Below are positions 6,226-13,315 of a DNA stretch of 21,758 nucleotides, one piece after another; the stretch's first letter is position 1; each line of letters opens with the position of its first letter. The position numbers and the translations under genes were made by a program. Where the stretch lies: assembly GCA_964362625.1 (NCBI GenBank), contig CAYIFA010000011.1, forward strand, positions 1-21,758, given 5' to 3'. The notes under the pieces are model-generated. The model searched no databases. It had not been told where the DNA came from and saw only the letters and a list, made by a program, of their open reading frames with translations. Origin of the DNA: CAYIFA01 sp964362625 (GTDB lineage: Bacteria; Patescibacteriota; Minisyncoccia; 1-14-0-10-42-19).

Positions 6226-6558
6226 TTATTTTAAGCCGCGACAAATCTTATAGAATTCAATATTCAGTAATCCGCTGAGTAAATCGTTGCGTGTAACAGA
6301 CTGAGTGTAAACGGCAGAGTATCTTAGTGTTCCCCAGGCATCTTTTGCGTTAGCAATCGCCTGACGCAGATATTCGTTGCAGTCCTGGTGCATGCCTGCA
6401 ATTCGTCCATCGATTGTGGGTGGAGGATTACCGCCTGGCGGAAGTTTCGACGATTTTGACTCAGCGGCGATCGAAACTAAGTAGGTTAACGACAGACTAA
6501 TAATCACTGTCATAATTGCTAGATAAATATTAACAATCTTCGATTTCGCGCTTCCCAT
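6226..6558 (-). CDS. Small exported or anchored protein, unknown function
   Basis: A 110-residue protein with no family I recognise. It has a short basic start and a hydrophobic segment at about 9-31 that could be a signal peptide or anchor. The remainder is a Pro/Gly linker (SKLPPGGNPPPT, 37-48) and a polar helical region with two cysteines (60 and 106) that could form one disulfide. It is supported as a real gene by unusually complete signals: AAAGGAGG 7 bases before the ATG, a TTGACA-17-TAAGAT promoter and an intrinsic terminator. It is a single-gene unit pointing against both neighbours and next to the palindrome-flanked PaaX/Cas2-like gene, so it may belong to the same accessory patch (inference). 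Confidence 0.7.
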   Translation of the reverse strand: MGSAKSKIVNIYLAIMTVIISLSLTYLVSIAAESKSSKLPPGGNPPPTIDGRIAGMHQDCNEYLRQAIANAKDAWGTLRYSAVYTQSVTRNDLLSGLLNIEFYKICRGLK

Positions 6559-6591
6559 TCCTCAGCCTCCTTTGTTGATCGTTCCGTAAAT

Positions 6592-6620
6592 ATCTTAGAT
6601 AATAATCCACAGGCTGTCAA
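6592..6620 (-). promoter_or_regulatory. Near-consensus promoter of the minus-strand small gene
   Basis: On the minus strand there is TTGACA (6620-6615), a 17-base spacer and TAAGAT (6597-6592). Transcription would start near 6585, giving a leader of about 27 bases that contains the AAAGGAGG site at 6573-6566. It is the strongest-looking promoter in the window. Confidence 0.75.
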
Positions 6621-6647
6621 GGGATTCTAGGGTAGGAATAGAAGAGG

Positions 6648-6653
6648 TATAAT
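6648..6653 (+). promoter_or_regulatory. -10 box of gap
   Basis: A perfect TATAAT ends 6 bases before the gap ATG at 6660. A weak TTCTAG sits at the -35 position (6625-6630, 17-base spacer). The spacing implies a leaderless or nearly leaderless gap mRNA. Confidence 0.6.
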
Positions 6654-6659
6654 AGTTAT

Positions 6660-7664
6660 ATGAAAATAGCCATTAATGGATTTGGGCGGATTGGACGGGT
6701 ATTTTTTCGGCAGGCCTTTGGCCATAAAGATATTGAAATTAAAGCGATTAATGATCTTGGGAATGCCGAGAACCTTTTATATTTGCTGAAATATGATTCG
6801 GTTTACGGCCGTTTTGATCACAAAGCCTCAAAAAAAGACGGGGAATTTTTAATTGACGGCAAACATGTGAAATTTTTTCAGGAGAGCGATCCGGGCAAAC
6901 TGCCTTGGGGCGACCTTGGGATAGACGTCGTAGTAGAATCCACCGGTTTTTTTGCTTCTTATGAAAAAGCCAAAGTTCATCTGGAGGCGGGGGCAAAGCG
7001 CGTTGTAATCACCGCGCCGGCCCACGATGACGGAGAAACAAAAACCGCGACTCCGAATGTCGGCGTAAATTTTTTGAAAGAAGGGTTAATTACTTCCAAT
7101 GCTTCTTGCACCACCAACGCTACAACTCCGGTAGTGGCAATAATGATGAAAACAGTCGGCGTAAAAAAAGCGGTGTTAAATACTATCCATGGTTTCACCG
7201 CCACGCAAGGATTGGTGGATAAACCCGATGAAAAAGATTACCGGAGAGGCCGCGCGGCGTCAGTTAACATCGTTCCATCGCATACCGGAGCGGCTGAAGC
7301 GGTAGAAAAAATTATCCCCGAAATACATGGAAAGTTTGAAGGCATATCCATGCGTGTTCCGGTGATTTCCGGATCATTAATTGACTTGACCTTTATCTCC
7401 GGACGAAAAACCACTGCCGAAGAAATTAATGATATCCTTAGACAGGCCGCGGCTTCCAGTGAATGGCAGGAAATAATCAAAGTTACCGAAGATCCTCTCG
7501 TTTCCAGCGATATTTTAAAAGACCCATATGGCTCGATAGTCGATTCGGCGTTTACCCGCGTGGTTGACGGCGATTTGGTGAAGATTCTAGCCTGGTATGA
7601 TAACGAATGGGGATACGCGGCGATGCTTGTTAAACATATTGAGGCCCTAAAGCCGCTTTTATGA
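6660..7664 (+). CDS. gap: Glyceraldehyde-3-phosphate dehydrogenase
   Basis: A 334-residue, full-length type I GAPDH that oxidises glyceraldehyde-3-phosphate to 1,3-bisphosphoglycerate in lower glycolysis. The N-terminal NAD-binding motif is INGFGRIGR (5-13), and D32 in INDLG argues for NAD rather than NADP. The active site is ASCTTNAT with C150, and H177 is in TIHGFT. The C-terminal end keeps WYDNEWGYA. It is the first gene of a long carbon-metabolism run and overlaps rpiB by 4 bases (ATGA). There is no clear Shine-Dalgarno; the -10 box close upstream suggests leaderless expression. Confidence 0.97.
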   Translation: MKIAINGFGRIGRVFFRQAFGHKDIEIKAINDLGNAENLLYLLKYDSVYGRFDHKASKKDGEFLIDGKHVKFFQESDPGKLPWGDLGIDVVVESTGFFASYEKAKVHLEAGAKRVVITAPAHDDGETKTATPNVGVNFLKEGLITSNASCTTNATTPVVAIMMKTVGVKKAVLNTIHGFTATQGLVDKPDEKDYRRGRAASVNIVPSHTGAAEAVEKIIPEIHGKFEGISMRVPVISGSLIDLTFISGRKTTAEEINDILRQAAASSEWQEIIKVTEDPLVSSDILKDPYGSIVDSAFTRVVDGDLVKILAWYDNEWGYAAMLVKHIEALKPLL

Positions 7665-8113
7665 AGATATATTTGGGCGGAGATCATGCCGCGTTTCCGA
7701 TGAAGGAAAAAATAAAGGAATATTTAAGACGAGATCTCGGCCACGAAGCAGAAGACTGTGGTCCGTCCACTTTTGAGGCAGAAGACGACTACCCAGATTT
7801 TATCAAACCAGTTGCCCGCGCTGTTGCTGAGGATCCGGAAAATCGCAGGGGGATTGTCATGGGCGGTTCTGGCCAGGGAGAAGCGATAGTCGCCAATCGT
7901 TTCAAAGGCATACGAGCCGCGCTTTATTACGGTGGGCCGGAAGAAATAATAAAATTATCCCGTGAGCATAACAACGCCAATATTTTGTCTTTGGGCGCTC
8001 GTTTTATCAGCGAAAATGACGCACTGCATGCGGTCAAGCTTTGGTTAGAAACGCCATTTTTAAATGAGGAGCGCCACGTTCGACGGGTCAAGAAAATCGA
8101 TGCCGAAAACTGA
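7661..8113 (+). CDS. rpiB: Ribose-5-phosphate isomerase B
   Basis: A 150-residue RpiB/LacAB-family isomerase interconverting ribose-5-phosphate and ribulose-5-phosphate. Visible features are GGDHAAFPMK (6-15), with the D8-H9 pair, VMGGSGQGEAIVANR (66-80) and REHNNANILSLG (101-112). The GGSGxGE form, with E74 in place of the catalytic cysteine of the Escherichia coli type, matches the actinobacterial (Mycobacterium) subclass in which glutamate is the base. It overlaps gap by 4 bases and the epimerase gene by 14 bases, so translation of the three genes is likely coupled. Confidence 0.92.
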   Translation: MKIYLGGDHAAFPMKEKIKEYLRRDLGHEAEDCGPSTFEAEDDYPDFIKPVARAVAEDPENRRGIVMGGSGQGEAIVANRFKGIRAALYYGGPEEIIKLSREHNNANILSLGARFISENDALHAVKLWLETPFLNEERHVRRVKKIDAEN

Positions 8114-8735
8114 AATAATACCGGCAATCAACGCTGAAGATTTCGACGGCGTTAAACGCCAAATTGAGCTTGTCCGGCCATTTGCCAAGTGGGTTCATTT
8201 GGATATTGCTGACGGTACATTTACGCCAAATGTGCTGTGGCATGACTCTAAGGACTTGTTGGGTTTTGAAACAAATTTAAAGCTGGAGCTACACTTGATG
8301 CTTTCGGATATTGATACCCGCATCGACGACTGGATAATGGCTGGCGTAAGCAGAATTATTTTCCATCTGGAAGCCTCCCGGGATCCGCAGTTTGTATTGA
8401 GCCGTATTAAATCCGCTGACATTAAATCTTCAGTAGGCATATTAATCGATACTCCTTGGGGAAAGACTAAGCCATTTTGGGGCGCGTGTGATACGATATT
8501 ATTATTGGCGGTAAACCCCGGTAAGGCCGGCCAGGCCATGGATAGTGGGACTCCGGATAAAGCCGCTGAATTACATGCCGCATGCCCCAAGTGTCAAATT
8601 GAAATTGATGGTGGGGTTAACCAGGACAATGCCAAAATTTTAAAAGAATCCGGCGCAAGTATCTTGGCCGCGGCGAGCGCGATTTTCGGGCAATCCGATA
8701 TTAAAAAAGCCATAGAGGAACTGGAAAATTTATAG
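8100..8735 (+). CDS. rpe: Ribulose-phosphate 3-epimerase family protein
   Basis: The frame is open from 8064, but I choose ATG 8100 because the family begins just before the first beta strand (IIPAINAEDF). This gives 211 residues. It is a TIM-barrel epimerase of ribulose- and xylulose-5-phosphate. The four metal ligands of Rpe are kept: H33 and D35 in HLDIADGTFTPN, H65 in LELHLM and D170 in IEIDGGV. The phosphate loop appears as AVNPGKAGQ (137-145), diverged from the usual NPGFGGQ. Identity to classical Rpe looks low, so another sugar-phosphate epimerase is possible. The rpiB-rpe-transketolase context supports Rpe. Confidence 0.8.
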   Translation: MPKTEIIPAINAEDFDGVKRQIELVRPFAKWVHLDIADGTFTPNVLWHDSKDLLGFETNLKLELHLMLSDIDTRIDDWIMAGVSRIIFHLEASRDPQFVLSRIKSADIKSSVGILIDTPWGKTKPFWGACDTILLLAVNPGKAGQAMDSGTPDKAAELHAACPKCQIEIDGGVNQDNAKILKESGASILAAASAIFGQSDIKKAIEELENL

Positions 8736-8751
8736 TAAGCCGAGTCGAACT

Positions 8752-9168
8752 ATGCCTAAAAAAATTTTTCCGGCAATATTTATTTTCGCGACTATAGTCA
8801 TTCCGCTCTCTTCTTTCGCGGCAATTTTACCGTTGGTCCAATGCGGCACCGGGAACACAATGTGCACCACTTGCGATTTCTTTCAACTGATTCATCGGGT
8901 AATCCAGTTCGGATTTTTATTTCTTCTGCTCCCAGCCACTGCCATAGCGTTTCTGATCGGCGGCGTTTTAATGCTTACTGCCGGAGGGAATGAAACCAAC
9001 ATAACCCGGGCCAAGTCAATTTTGTGGAACACGCTAATCGGCATCTTGATCGCCTTTGCCTCATGGGCGATTGTCAATACCATTATTTCCACTCTGGCAT
9101 CCGGTCAAATTAACGGCCGATCATGGTATGAATTCCCGGGTTGCGGAGATTTTGAATCGCCGATTGAT
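8752..9168 (+). repeat. Tandem gene duplication, first copy of the pilin-like region
   Basis: This segment, starting at the ATG, is repeated at 9750-10166 with high identity (8 differences in about 138 residues). Similarity stops at the end of the pilin domain (GAATCGCCGATT) just before the linker of the longer protein. Confidence 0.85.
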
Positions 9169-9684
9169 AAAGCCATATCCAATGGCGGCGATGGAAGAGG
9201 CGGTAGTCACCTTGAGTGTATAGGAAATACATGCAGCGAAGTAGCGGGCTCAGGGCAGAATAAATGTTCTCCACAGGGATCTTCCTGCCAGCAAGCCCTT
9301 CAATGCTCAGCCAGCAGTAATTCACCGCAGCTAACCGCGTTAATTTCCTGCGTTCAGCAGGGCGCGCAAGCTCAAGGCCTTACTATAACCAGCGTCATCA
9401 CATTTCAGGGCGAGCATACCTGTAATTTATCCAGCAACCCGCCCAACATTTCTTGTCATTATGGCGGTAGATTCTGTAATGGTATTGCCCATGCAGTTGA
9501 CTTTGCTATTGCCCAGTCGCAGAGAAATCCGGTTAATTGGAATAAATTAAGGCAGATAGCCGCTAACTGCCCGTCTTCAGCCGCGCGCTGCGAAAAAGGA
9601 ACCGCTCCATTCATCACCGTTTGTGGCGATCCCAGCGTAAACCACATTCACGCCAACGACTCGGTTTCCTGCGGATGTAATTAA
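8752..9684 (+). CDS. VirB2/TrbC-like pilin domain fused to a Cys-rich, M15-like domain
   Basis: A 310-residue exported protein. Residues 1-23 look like a signal peptide. Residues 24-138 carry two membrane helices (about 50-76 and 92-117) and the layout of VirB2/TrbC-type pilin proteins common in CPR genomes. A Gly-rich linker (142-152) leads to a Cys-rich domain (about 155-310). There SCHYGG (234-239), IAHAVDF (245-251) and VNHIHAN (296-302) resemble the SxHxxG...D...HxH zinc pattern of M15/VanY peptidases, with an insertion. Zinc binding and peptidoglycan cleavage are inference. The pilin part is about 94% identical to the next gene. It lies between rpe and transketolase without a related metabolic role. 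Confidence 0.75.
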   Translation: MPKKIFPAIFIFATIVIPLSSFAAILPLVQCGTGNTMCTTCDFFQLIHRVIQFGFLFLLLPATAIAFLIGGVLMLTAGGNETNITRAKSILWNTLIGILIAFASWAIVNTIISTLASGQINGRSWYEFPGCGDFESPIDKAISNGGDGRGGSHLECIGNTCSEVAGSGQNKCSPQGSSCQQALQCSASSNSPQLTALISCVQQGAQAQGLTITSVITFQGEHTCNLSSNPPNISCHYGGRFCNGIAHAVDFAIAQSQRNPVNWNKLRQIAANCPSSAARCEKGTAPFITVCGDPSVNHIHANDSVSCGCN

Positions 9685-9749
9685 GTATTTAAGTCAGACT
9701 TACGCTGTTTTTAATTACAAAATACAAGAAGCAATAGAATAACTACGAA

Positions 9750-10166
9750 ATGTTTGGAAAAATTTTTCCGGCACTATTTATTTTCGCGACTATAGTCACT
9801 CCGCTTTTTTCTTTTGCGGCAATTCTGCCATTGGTCCAATGCGGCACCGGAAACACAATGTGCACCACTTGCGATTTCTTTCAGTTGATTCATCGAGTAA
9901 TTCAGTTCGGGTTTTTATTCTTACTCCTCCCGGCCACTGCTATAGCATTTCTGATCGGCGGCATTTTGATGCTTACTGCCGGAGGGAACGAAACAAATAT
10001 AACCCGGGCTAAGTCAATTTTGTGGAACACGCTAATCGGCATCTTGATTGCTTTTGCCTCATGGGCGATTGTCAATACCATTATTTCCACTCTGGCCTCC
10101 GGTGAGATTAACGGCCGATCGTGGTATGAATTTCCGGGGTGCGGAGGGTTTGAATCGCCGATTTGA
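9750..10166 (+). CDS. VirB2/TrbC-like pilin protein, short paralogue
   Basis: 138 residues with a signal peptide (about 1-23) and two membrane helices (about 50-76 and 92-117). It is about 94% identical to the first 138 residues of the preceding gene but has no C-terminal domain. CGTGNTMCTTC (31-41) is shared and may form a disulfide. Compared with the long copy there is one extra T at the end of the homology (GCCGATTTGA against GCCGATTGATA), which creates the TGA stop. The short form may thus derive from the long one by a one-base insertion, although homology ends within a few bases anyway. It could be the main pilin subunit of a secretion or uptake filament, with the long form as a minor or tip subunit (inference). 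Confidence 0.75.
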   Translation: MFGKIFPALFIFATIVTPLFSFAAILPLVQCGTGNTMCTTCDFFQLIHRVIQFGFLFLLLPATAIAFLIGGILMLTAGGNETNITRAKSILWNTLIGILIAFASWAIVNTIISTLASGEINGRSWYEFPGCGGFESPI

Positions 10167-10190
10167 TAATTCACAAGAAAAAACTAAAAT
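10162..10190 (+). promoter_or_regulatory. Possible promoter of the transketolase N-half gene
   Basis: TTTGAT (10162-10167; or TTGATA one base on), a 17-base spacer and TAAAAT (10185-10190) lie 6 bases before the ATG at 10197. The -35 overlaps the stop codon of the short pilin gene. Confidence 0.4.
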
Positions 10191-10196
10191 AGAATT

Positions 10197-11057
10197 ATGC
10201 CCCATTTACACGACGAAAAGCTGAAATTTTTGGAAGAAAAAGCGGCTGAAATCCGGAAAGATACTATTGAAATGGTAATAAATGCCGGATCCGGGCATAT
10301 TGCCGGACCTTTGGACATGGCCGATATTTTTACCTTGATGTATTTTCACGTCCTTAAACATGATCCCAAAAATCCGGATGCCGATGAGCGCGACCGACTC
10401 ATTTTATCTAACGGCCATATTTGTCCAGTGCAATATGCCGCGCTCGCGCACGCCGGGTATTTTCCTTTGGAAGAACTAAAAACCTTGCGGAAATTCGGCA
10501 CGCGCCTGCAGGGCCATCCGCACCGCGGCGCTTTGCCGGGCATTGAAACCACATCCGGACCGCTTGGTTCGGGGCTCTCACAGGCAGTTGGAATGGCTAT
10601 CGCCGCGTTGATGGACGGCCGCAAGAACTATATTTTTTGCCTTCTTTCCGACGGTGAACACGATGCCGGACAAACCTGGGAAGCGGCGATGCTGGCTGGC
10701 CGCGAGCATCTTTGGAATTTAGTTGGTATAATTGATAGGAACAACATTCAGATTGATGGCATGACCGAAGACATAATGCCACTAGAATCGTTGAGGGCTA
10801 AATATGAAGCATTCAACTGGCACGTGCTGGAAGCCAACGGTCACGATATGCTGGCCATGAACGCCGCGATTGAAGAGGCCAAAGTTATTCACGAAAAACC
10901 CACGATGATTATCGCGCACACCATCGCCGGCCAAGGCGTGGGTTTCATGGAGAGGCAATTTCCGTGGCATTCCAAAACATTCAAACCGGAAGAAGCCAAA
11001 GCCGCCCTCGCCGAATTGCGCACATTGGGCGGCAAAATAAAGAGTGAACATGAATAA
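10197..11057 (+). CDS. tkt: Transketolase, N-terminal (TPP-binding) subunit
   Basis: 286 residues covering the first catalytic domain of transketolase, which moves two-carbon units between pentose phosphates with thiamine diphosphate. Motifs are NAGSGHIAG (29-37), SNGHICP (71-77), TSGPLGSGLSQAVGMA (119-134) and the TPP/Mg motif SDGEHDAGQTWEAAM (151-165), with N183 following. The pyrimidine-binding half is a separate gene at 11843, so the active enzyme should be a heterotetramer, as in other split transketolases. The two halves are separated by a CBS-domain gene and a small membrane protein gene. Confidence 0.93.
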   Translation: MPHLHDEKLKFLEEKAAEIRKDTIEMVINAGSGHIAGPLDMADIFTLMYFHVLKHDPKNPDADERDRLILSNGHICPVQYAALAHAGYFPLEELKTLRKFGTRLQGHPHRGALPGIETTSGPLGSGLSQAVGMAIAALMDGRKNYIFCLLSDGEHDAGQTWEAAMLAGREHLWNLVGIIDRNNIQIDGMTEDIMPLESLRAKYEAFNWHVLEANGHDMLAMNAAIEEAKVIHEKPTMIIAHTIAGQGVGFMERQFPWHSKTFKPEEAKAALAELRTLGGKIKSEHE

Positions 11058-11085
11058 ATATTATTTATAGCTAGCAGCCCGATTC

Positions 11086-11604
11086 ATGCCTATAAAAAAA
11101 CACCAAACCAGAGACCACCATATTCTGATAAAAGACATAATGACTAAAAATGTGGCAACAGTGGCGCCCGATACTTCGCTTATTGCGGCCTCGGATAAAA
11201 TGATCAGCAGTGAATTTAACGGCTTGCCGGTGGTTGACAAGGATCATAAAGTAGTGGGCATCATTACCGAATATGACTTGCTCTCTAGAGGAACGGCGAT
11301 CCATATTCCTACTTTTATCCGGCTGATGAGTGAATTTCCGACAAAAAAAAGGCGCGAATCCCTGCTTTTTAAGAAAAGCTTCGAGGAGATGGTGTCGTTT
11401 TCTGTTCGCGATGTAATGAATAAGGATCCTATAATAATGTGGGAGGGTTCCACTTTTTCAAATATCTTGCGCGTGTTTTCCGAACATCACCGGGTAAACC
11501 CCATTCCAATAGTTAACGCTAAAGGAAAGCTGGTCGGCATTGTCAGCCGTTTTGACGTAATCAGGTATTTTTCAGGATTTTTAAAAGAATTGAAACATAA
11601 ATAA
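11086..11604 (+). CDS. CBS-domain pair protein
   Basis: A 172-residue protein made of two CBS motifs. The first spans about 14-70 (IKDIMTKNVATVAPDTSL, LPVVDKDHKVVGIITEYDL) and the second about 104-168 (VRDVMNKDPIIMWEGSTF, PIPIVNAKGKLVGIVSRFDVIRYF). Such a Bateman module binds AMP, ATP, SAM or related nucleotides and usually regulates a partner. No effector domain is attached. Its place between the two transketolase genes suggests an energy-state sensor tied to this pathway, but no direct partner can be shown. Confidence 0.88.
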   Translation: MPIKKHQTRDHHILIKDIMTKNVATVAPDTSLIAASDKMISSEFNGLPVVDKDHKVVGIITEYDLLSRGTAIHIPTFIRLMSEFPTKKRRESLLFKKSFEEMVSFSVRDVMNKDPIIMWEGSTFSNILRVFSEHHRVNPIPIVNAKGKLVGIVSRFDVIRYFSGFLKELKHK

Positions 11605-11609
11605 TTTCC

Positions 11610-11780
11610 ATGCAGCTCATTTCGATAAAATCACAGATCAACAGCAAGTCGCTCGCCGCTTTCGCGGTTTTGATAATTTTTAGTTTTGGAATGGCGTGGC
11701 TGGTGCTAAGTAAAAGCAGCGACGCTATAGAAGAATTCAATAAAATCAACGGCTCATATAGCGGATTAATTAAAAAATAA
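11610..11780 (+). CDS. Small single-helix membrane protein
   Basis: 56 residues starting MQLISIKSQINSK. One membrane segment (about 15-33, LAAFAVLIIFSFGMAWLVL) is followed by a polar tail ending SYSGLIKK. It begins 5 bases after the stop of the CBS gene and lies before the transketolase C-half gene. No family recognised. A well-formed membrane helix and tight spacing are the only support. Confidence 0.5.
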   Translation: MQLISIKSQINSKSLAAFAVLIIFSFGMAWLVLSKSSDAIEEFNKINGSYSGLIKK

Positions 11781-11842
11781 TTAGGAGAGGGCGATGCTTT
11801 AATTTCTCCAGACGATATTTAATTTCGCACCACACCCCGCTT

Positions 11843-12853
11843 ATGCCAATCAACCCATCAGCTAAACTTGCGGAAGATGTTCTTGATATTAAAAAAATCG
11901 AGCAACTGCCGACGCGAAACGGCTATGGGCAGGGTTTGGTGGAGGCCGGCCGTATAAACAAAAATGTCGTAGTTCTTTGCGCCGATCTCACCGAATCCAC
12001 CCGGAGTGAGGAGTTTAAAAAAGAATTTCCCGCGAGATTCGTAGAGTTGGGAGTGGCCGAACAGAATATGGCTTCAGTCGCGTCCGGCATGGCTGCCATG
12101 GGCAAAATTCCGTTCATTTCCAGCTACGCCATGTTTAGTCCCGGACGCAATTGGGAGCAAATTCGCACAACTATTTGCTACAATAATAGGCATGTAATCA
12201 TTGCCGGAGCGCACGCGGGGATTTCGGTTGGTCCGGACGGCGCGACTCATCAGGCCATAGAGGATATGGCGATAACCAGGGTAATTGCGAATATGACGGT
12301 TTTGTCGCCTGCGGATGTTCATGAGGCAAGAAAAGCGACGATAGCCGCAGCAGATTTGGATGGCCCGGTTTACATCAGATTTGCCCGAGAAAAGACTCCG
12401 GTATTTACAACCGCGGATACGCCATTTGAGGTCGGGAAGGCGGAAATATTTTTTGAGCCAGCTGACGGAAAGCCGGATGTCGCGATCATTGCCTCTGGTC
12501 CTCTTACGCACAATGCGATTCTGGCCGCGGCCGAACTGGAACAGGACGGCACAGGGGTAATAGTGATTAATAATCCCAGCATAAAGCCGCTTGATGAGAA
12601 GACTATTTTAAAGGCGGCCAAAGACGCCGGAGCTTTAGTTACCGTAGAGGAGCATCAAGTATCGGGGGGTATGGGTTCGGCAGTTGCCGAAATTATAGCC
12701 CGCAATTATCCGGTGCCGATTGAATTCATCGGGGTGCAAAACCGTTTTGGCGAATCCGGCAATCCCAGCGAGTTGATCGAGCATTTTGGTATGGGCATAA
12801 GTCATATTAAAAAGGCTGTTTTGGCAGTTTTAGCTAGGAAAAAAGCACCTTAG
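11843..12853 (+). CDS. tkt: Transketolase, C-terminal (pyrimidine-binding) subunit
   Basis: 336 residues covering the Pyr domain (about 20-190) and the C-terminal domain (about 200-330) of transketolase. E73 in FVELGVAEQNM is the glutamate that activates the TPP aminopyrimidine. AHAGISVGPDGATHQAIED (123-141) and the YIRFAREKTP stretch are typical of the family, as is the C-terminal VEEHQVSGGMGSAV. It completes the enzyme begun by the gene at 10197. The start ATG 11843 keeps a normal-length N-terminus. Confidence 0.93.
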   Translation: MPINPSAKLAEDVLDIKKIEQLPTRNGYGQGLVEAGRINKNVVVLCADLTESTRSEEFKKEFPARFVELGVAEQNMASVASGMAAMGKIPFISSYAMFSPGRNWEQIRTTICYNNRHVIIAGAHAGISVGPDGATHQAIEDMAITRVIANMTVLSPADVHEARKATIAAADLDGPVYIRFAREKTPVFTTADTPFEVGKAEIFFEPADGKPDVAIIASGPLTHNAILAAAELEQDGTGVIVINNPSIKPLDEKTILKAAKDAGALVTVEEHQVSGGMGSAVAEIIARNYPVPIEFIGVQNRFGESGNPSELIEHFGMGISHIKKAVLAVLARKKAP

Positions 12854-12863
12854 AACTTTTGCC

Positions 12864-12892
12864 TTGTTAGTAATTTAGACGGCAATTATAAT
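12864..12892 (+). promoter_or_regulatory. Promoter before the three-helix membrane protein gene
   Basis: TTGTTA (12864-12869), a 17-base spacer and a perfect TATAAT (12887-12892) lie 7 bases before ATG 12900. The transcript would have essentially no leader. Confidence 0.65.
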
Positions 12893-12899
12893 ATAAGCA

Positions 12900-13184
12900 A
12901 TGATTGATTTACCGAATATATCGATTTTTACCAATACATTAGGACTTCTTTTCGGTTTATCAGCCATGGCTATCGTAGCTACCGCGGCCAGGACTTTGGC
13001 CGGCGCGGTGCGGCGCGGAATGATCGCGATGATATGGGGCCTAGCGCTAATAGCGGCGTCATTCATGGCTGTTCTATTTGGGCTTGGGAATGACGCGCAG
13101 ATGGTTCTTCTTTCTTTCGGTATGGTGATGATTCTGATTGCGAGCCATAATTTGTTTAGTCTGTATCGTCCGGATAAGCATTAA
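12900..13184 (+). CDS. Small three-helix membrane protein, unknown function
   Basis: A 94-residue hydrophobic protein with probable membrane helices at about 10-30, 40-61 and 67-86. A basic loop (ARTLAGAVRRG, 30-40) and a basic tail (YRPDKH) suggest orientation with these parts inside. No motif identifies a family. It has a good promoter and may be the first gene of a transcript continuing into the kinase and aldolase genes. Confidence 0.6.
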   Translation: MIDLPNISIFTNTLGLLFGLSAMAIVATAARTLAGAVRRGMIAMIWGLALIAASFMAVLFGLGNDAQMVLLSFGMVMILIASHNLFSLYRPDKH

Positions 13185-13222
13185 TTCCGGCTGAAAATAT
13201 TAATATTAACAAAATAACCAAG

Positions 13223-13303
13223 ATGGATTTTGTCACTGTGTCTCTTCTGCTCCTATCTTTTGCTGGTGGGGCTGCCGTTTTGTTTTTATTTACCCGAAGA
13301 TAG
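13223..13303 (+). CDS. Possible 26-residue single-helix microprotein
   Basis: A short frame starting MDFVTVSLLLLSFAG and ending FLFTRR encodes almost only a membrane helix with a double-arginine end. It fills most of the gap between the three-helix membrane protein and the PfkB kinase. There is no clear Shine-Dalgarno, and chance cannot be excluded at this size. Confidence 0.3.
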   Translation: MDFVTVSLLLLSFAGGAAVLFLFTRR

Positions 13304-13315
13304 GAACTGAAAACT

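Noticed and set aside
9690..9710. TAAGTC-A-GACTTA followed by GTTTTT as terminator
   Set aside because: The stem is AT-rich with almost no loop, so it would be unstable. It is too weak to call.
11561..11749. Minus-strand frame opposite the small membrane protein
   Set aside because: It overlaps the CBS gene end and the plus-strand membrane helix and has no ribosome site. The plus-strand reading is preferred.
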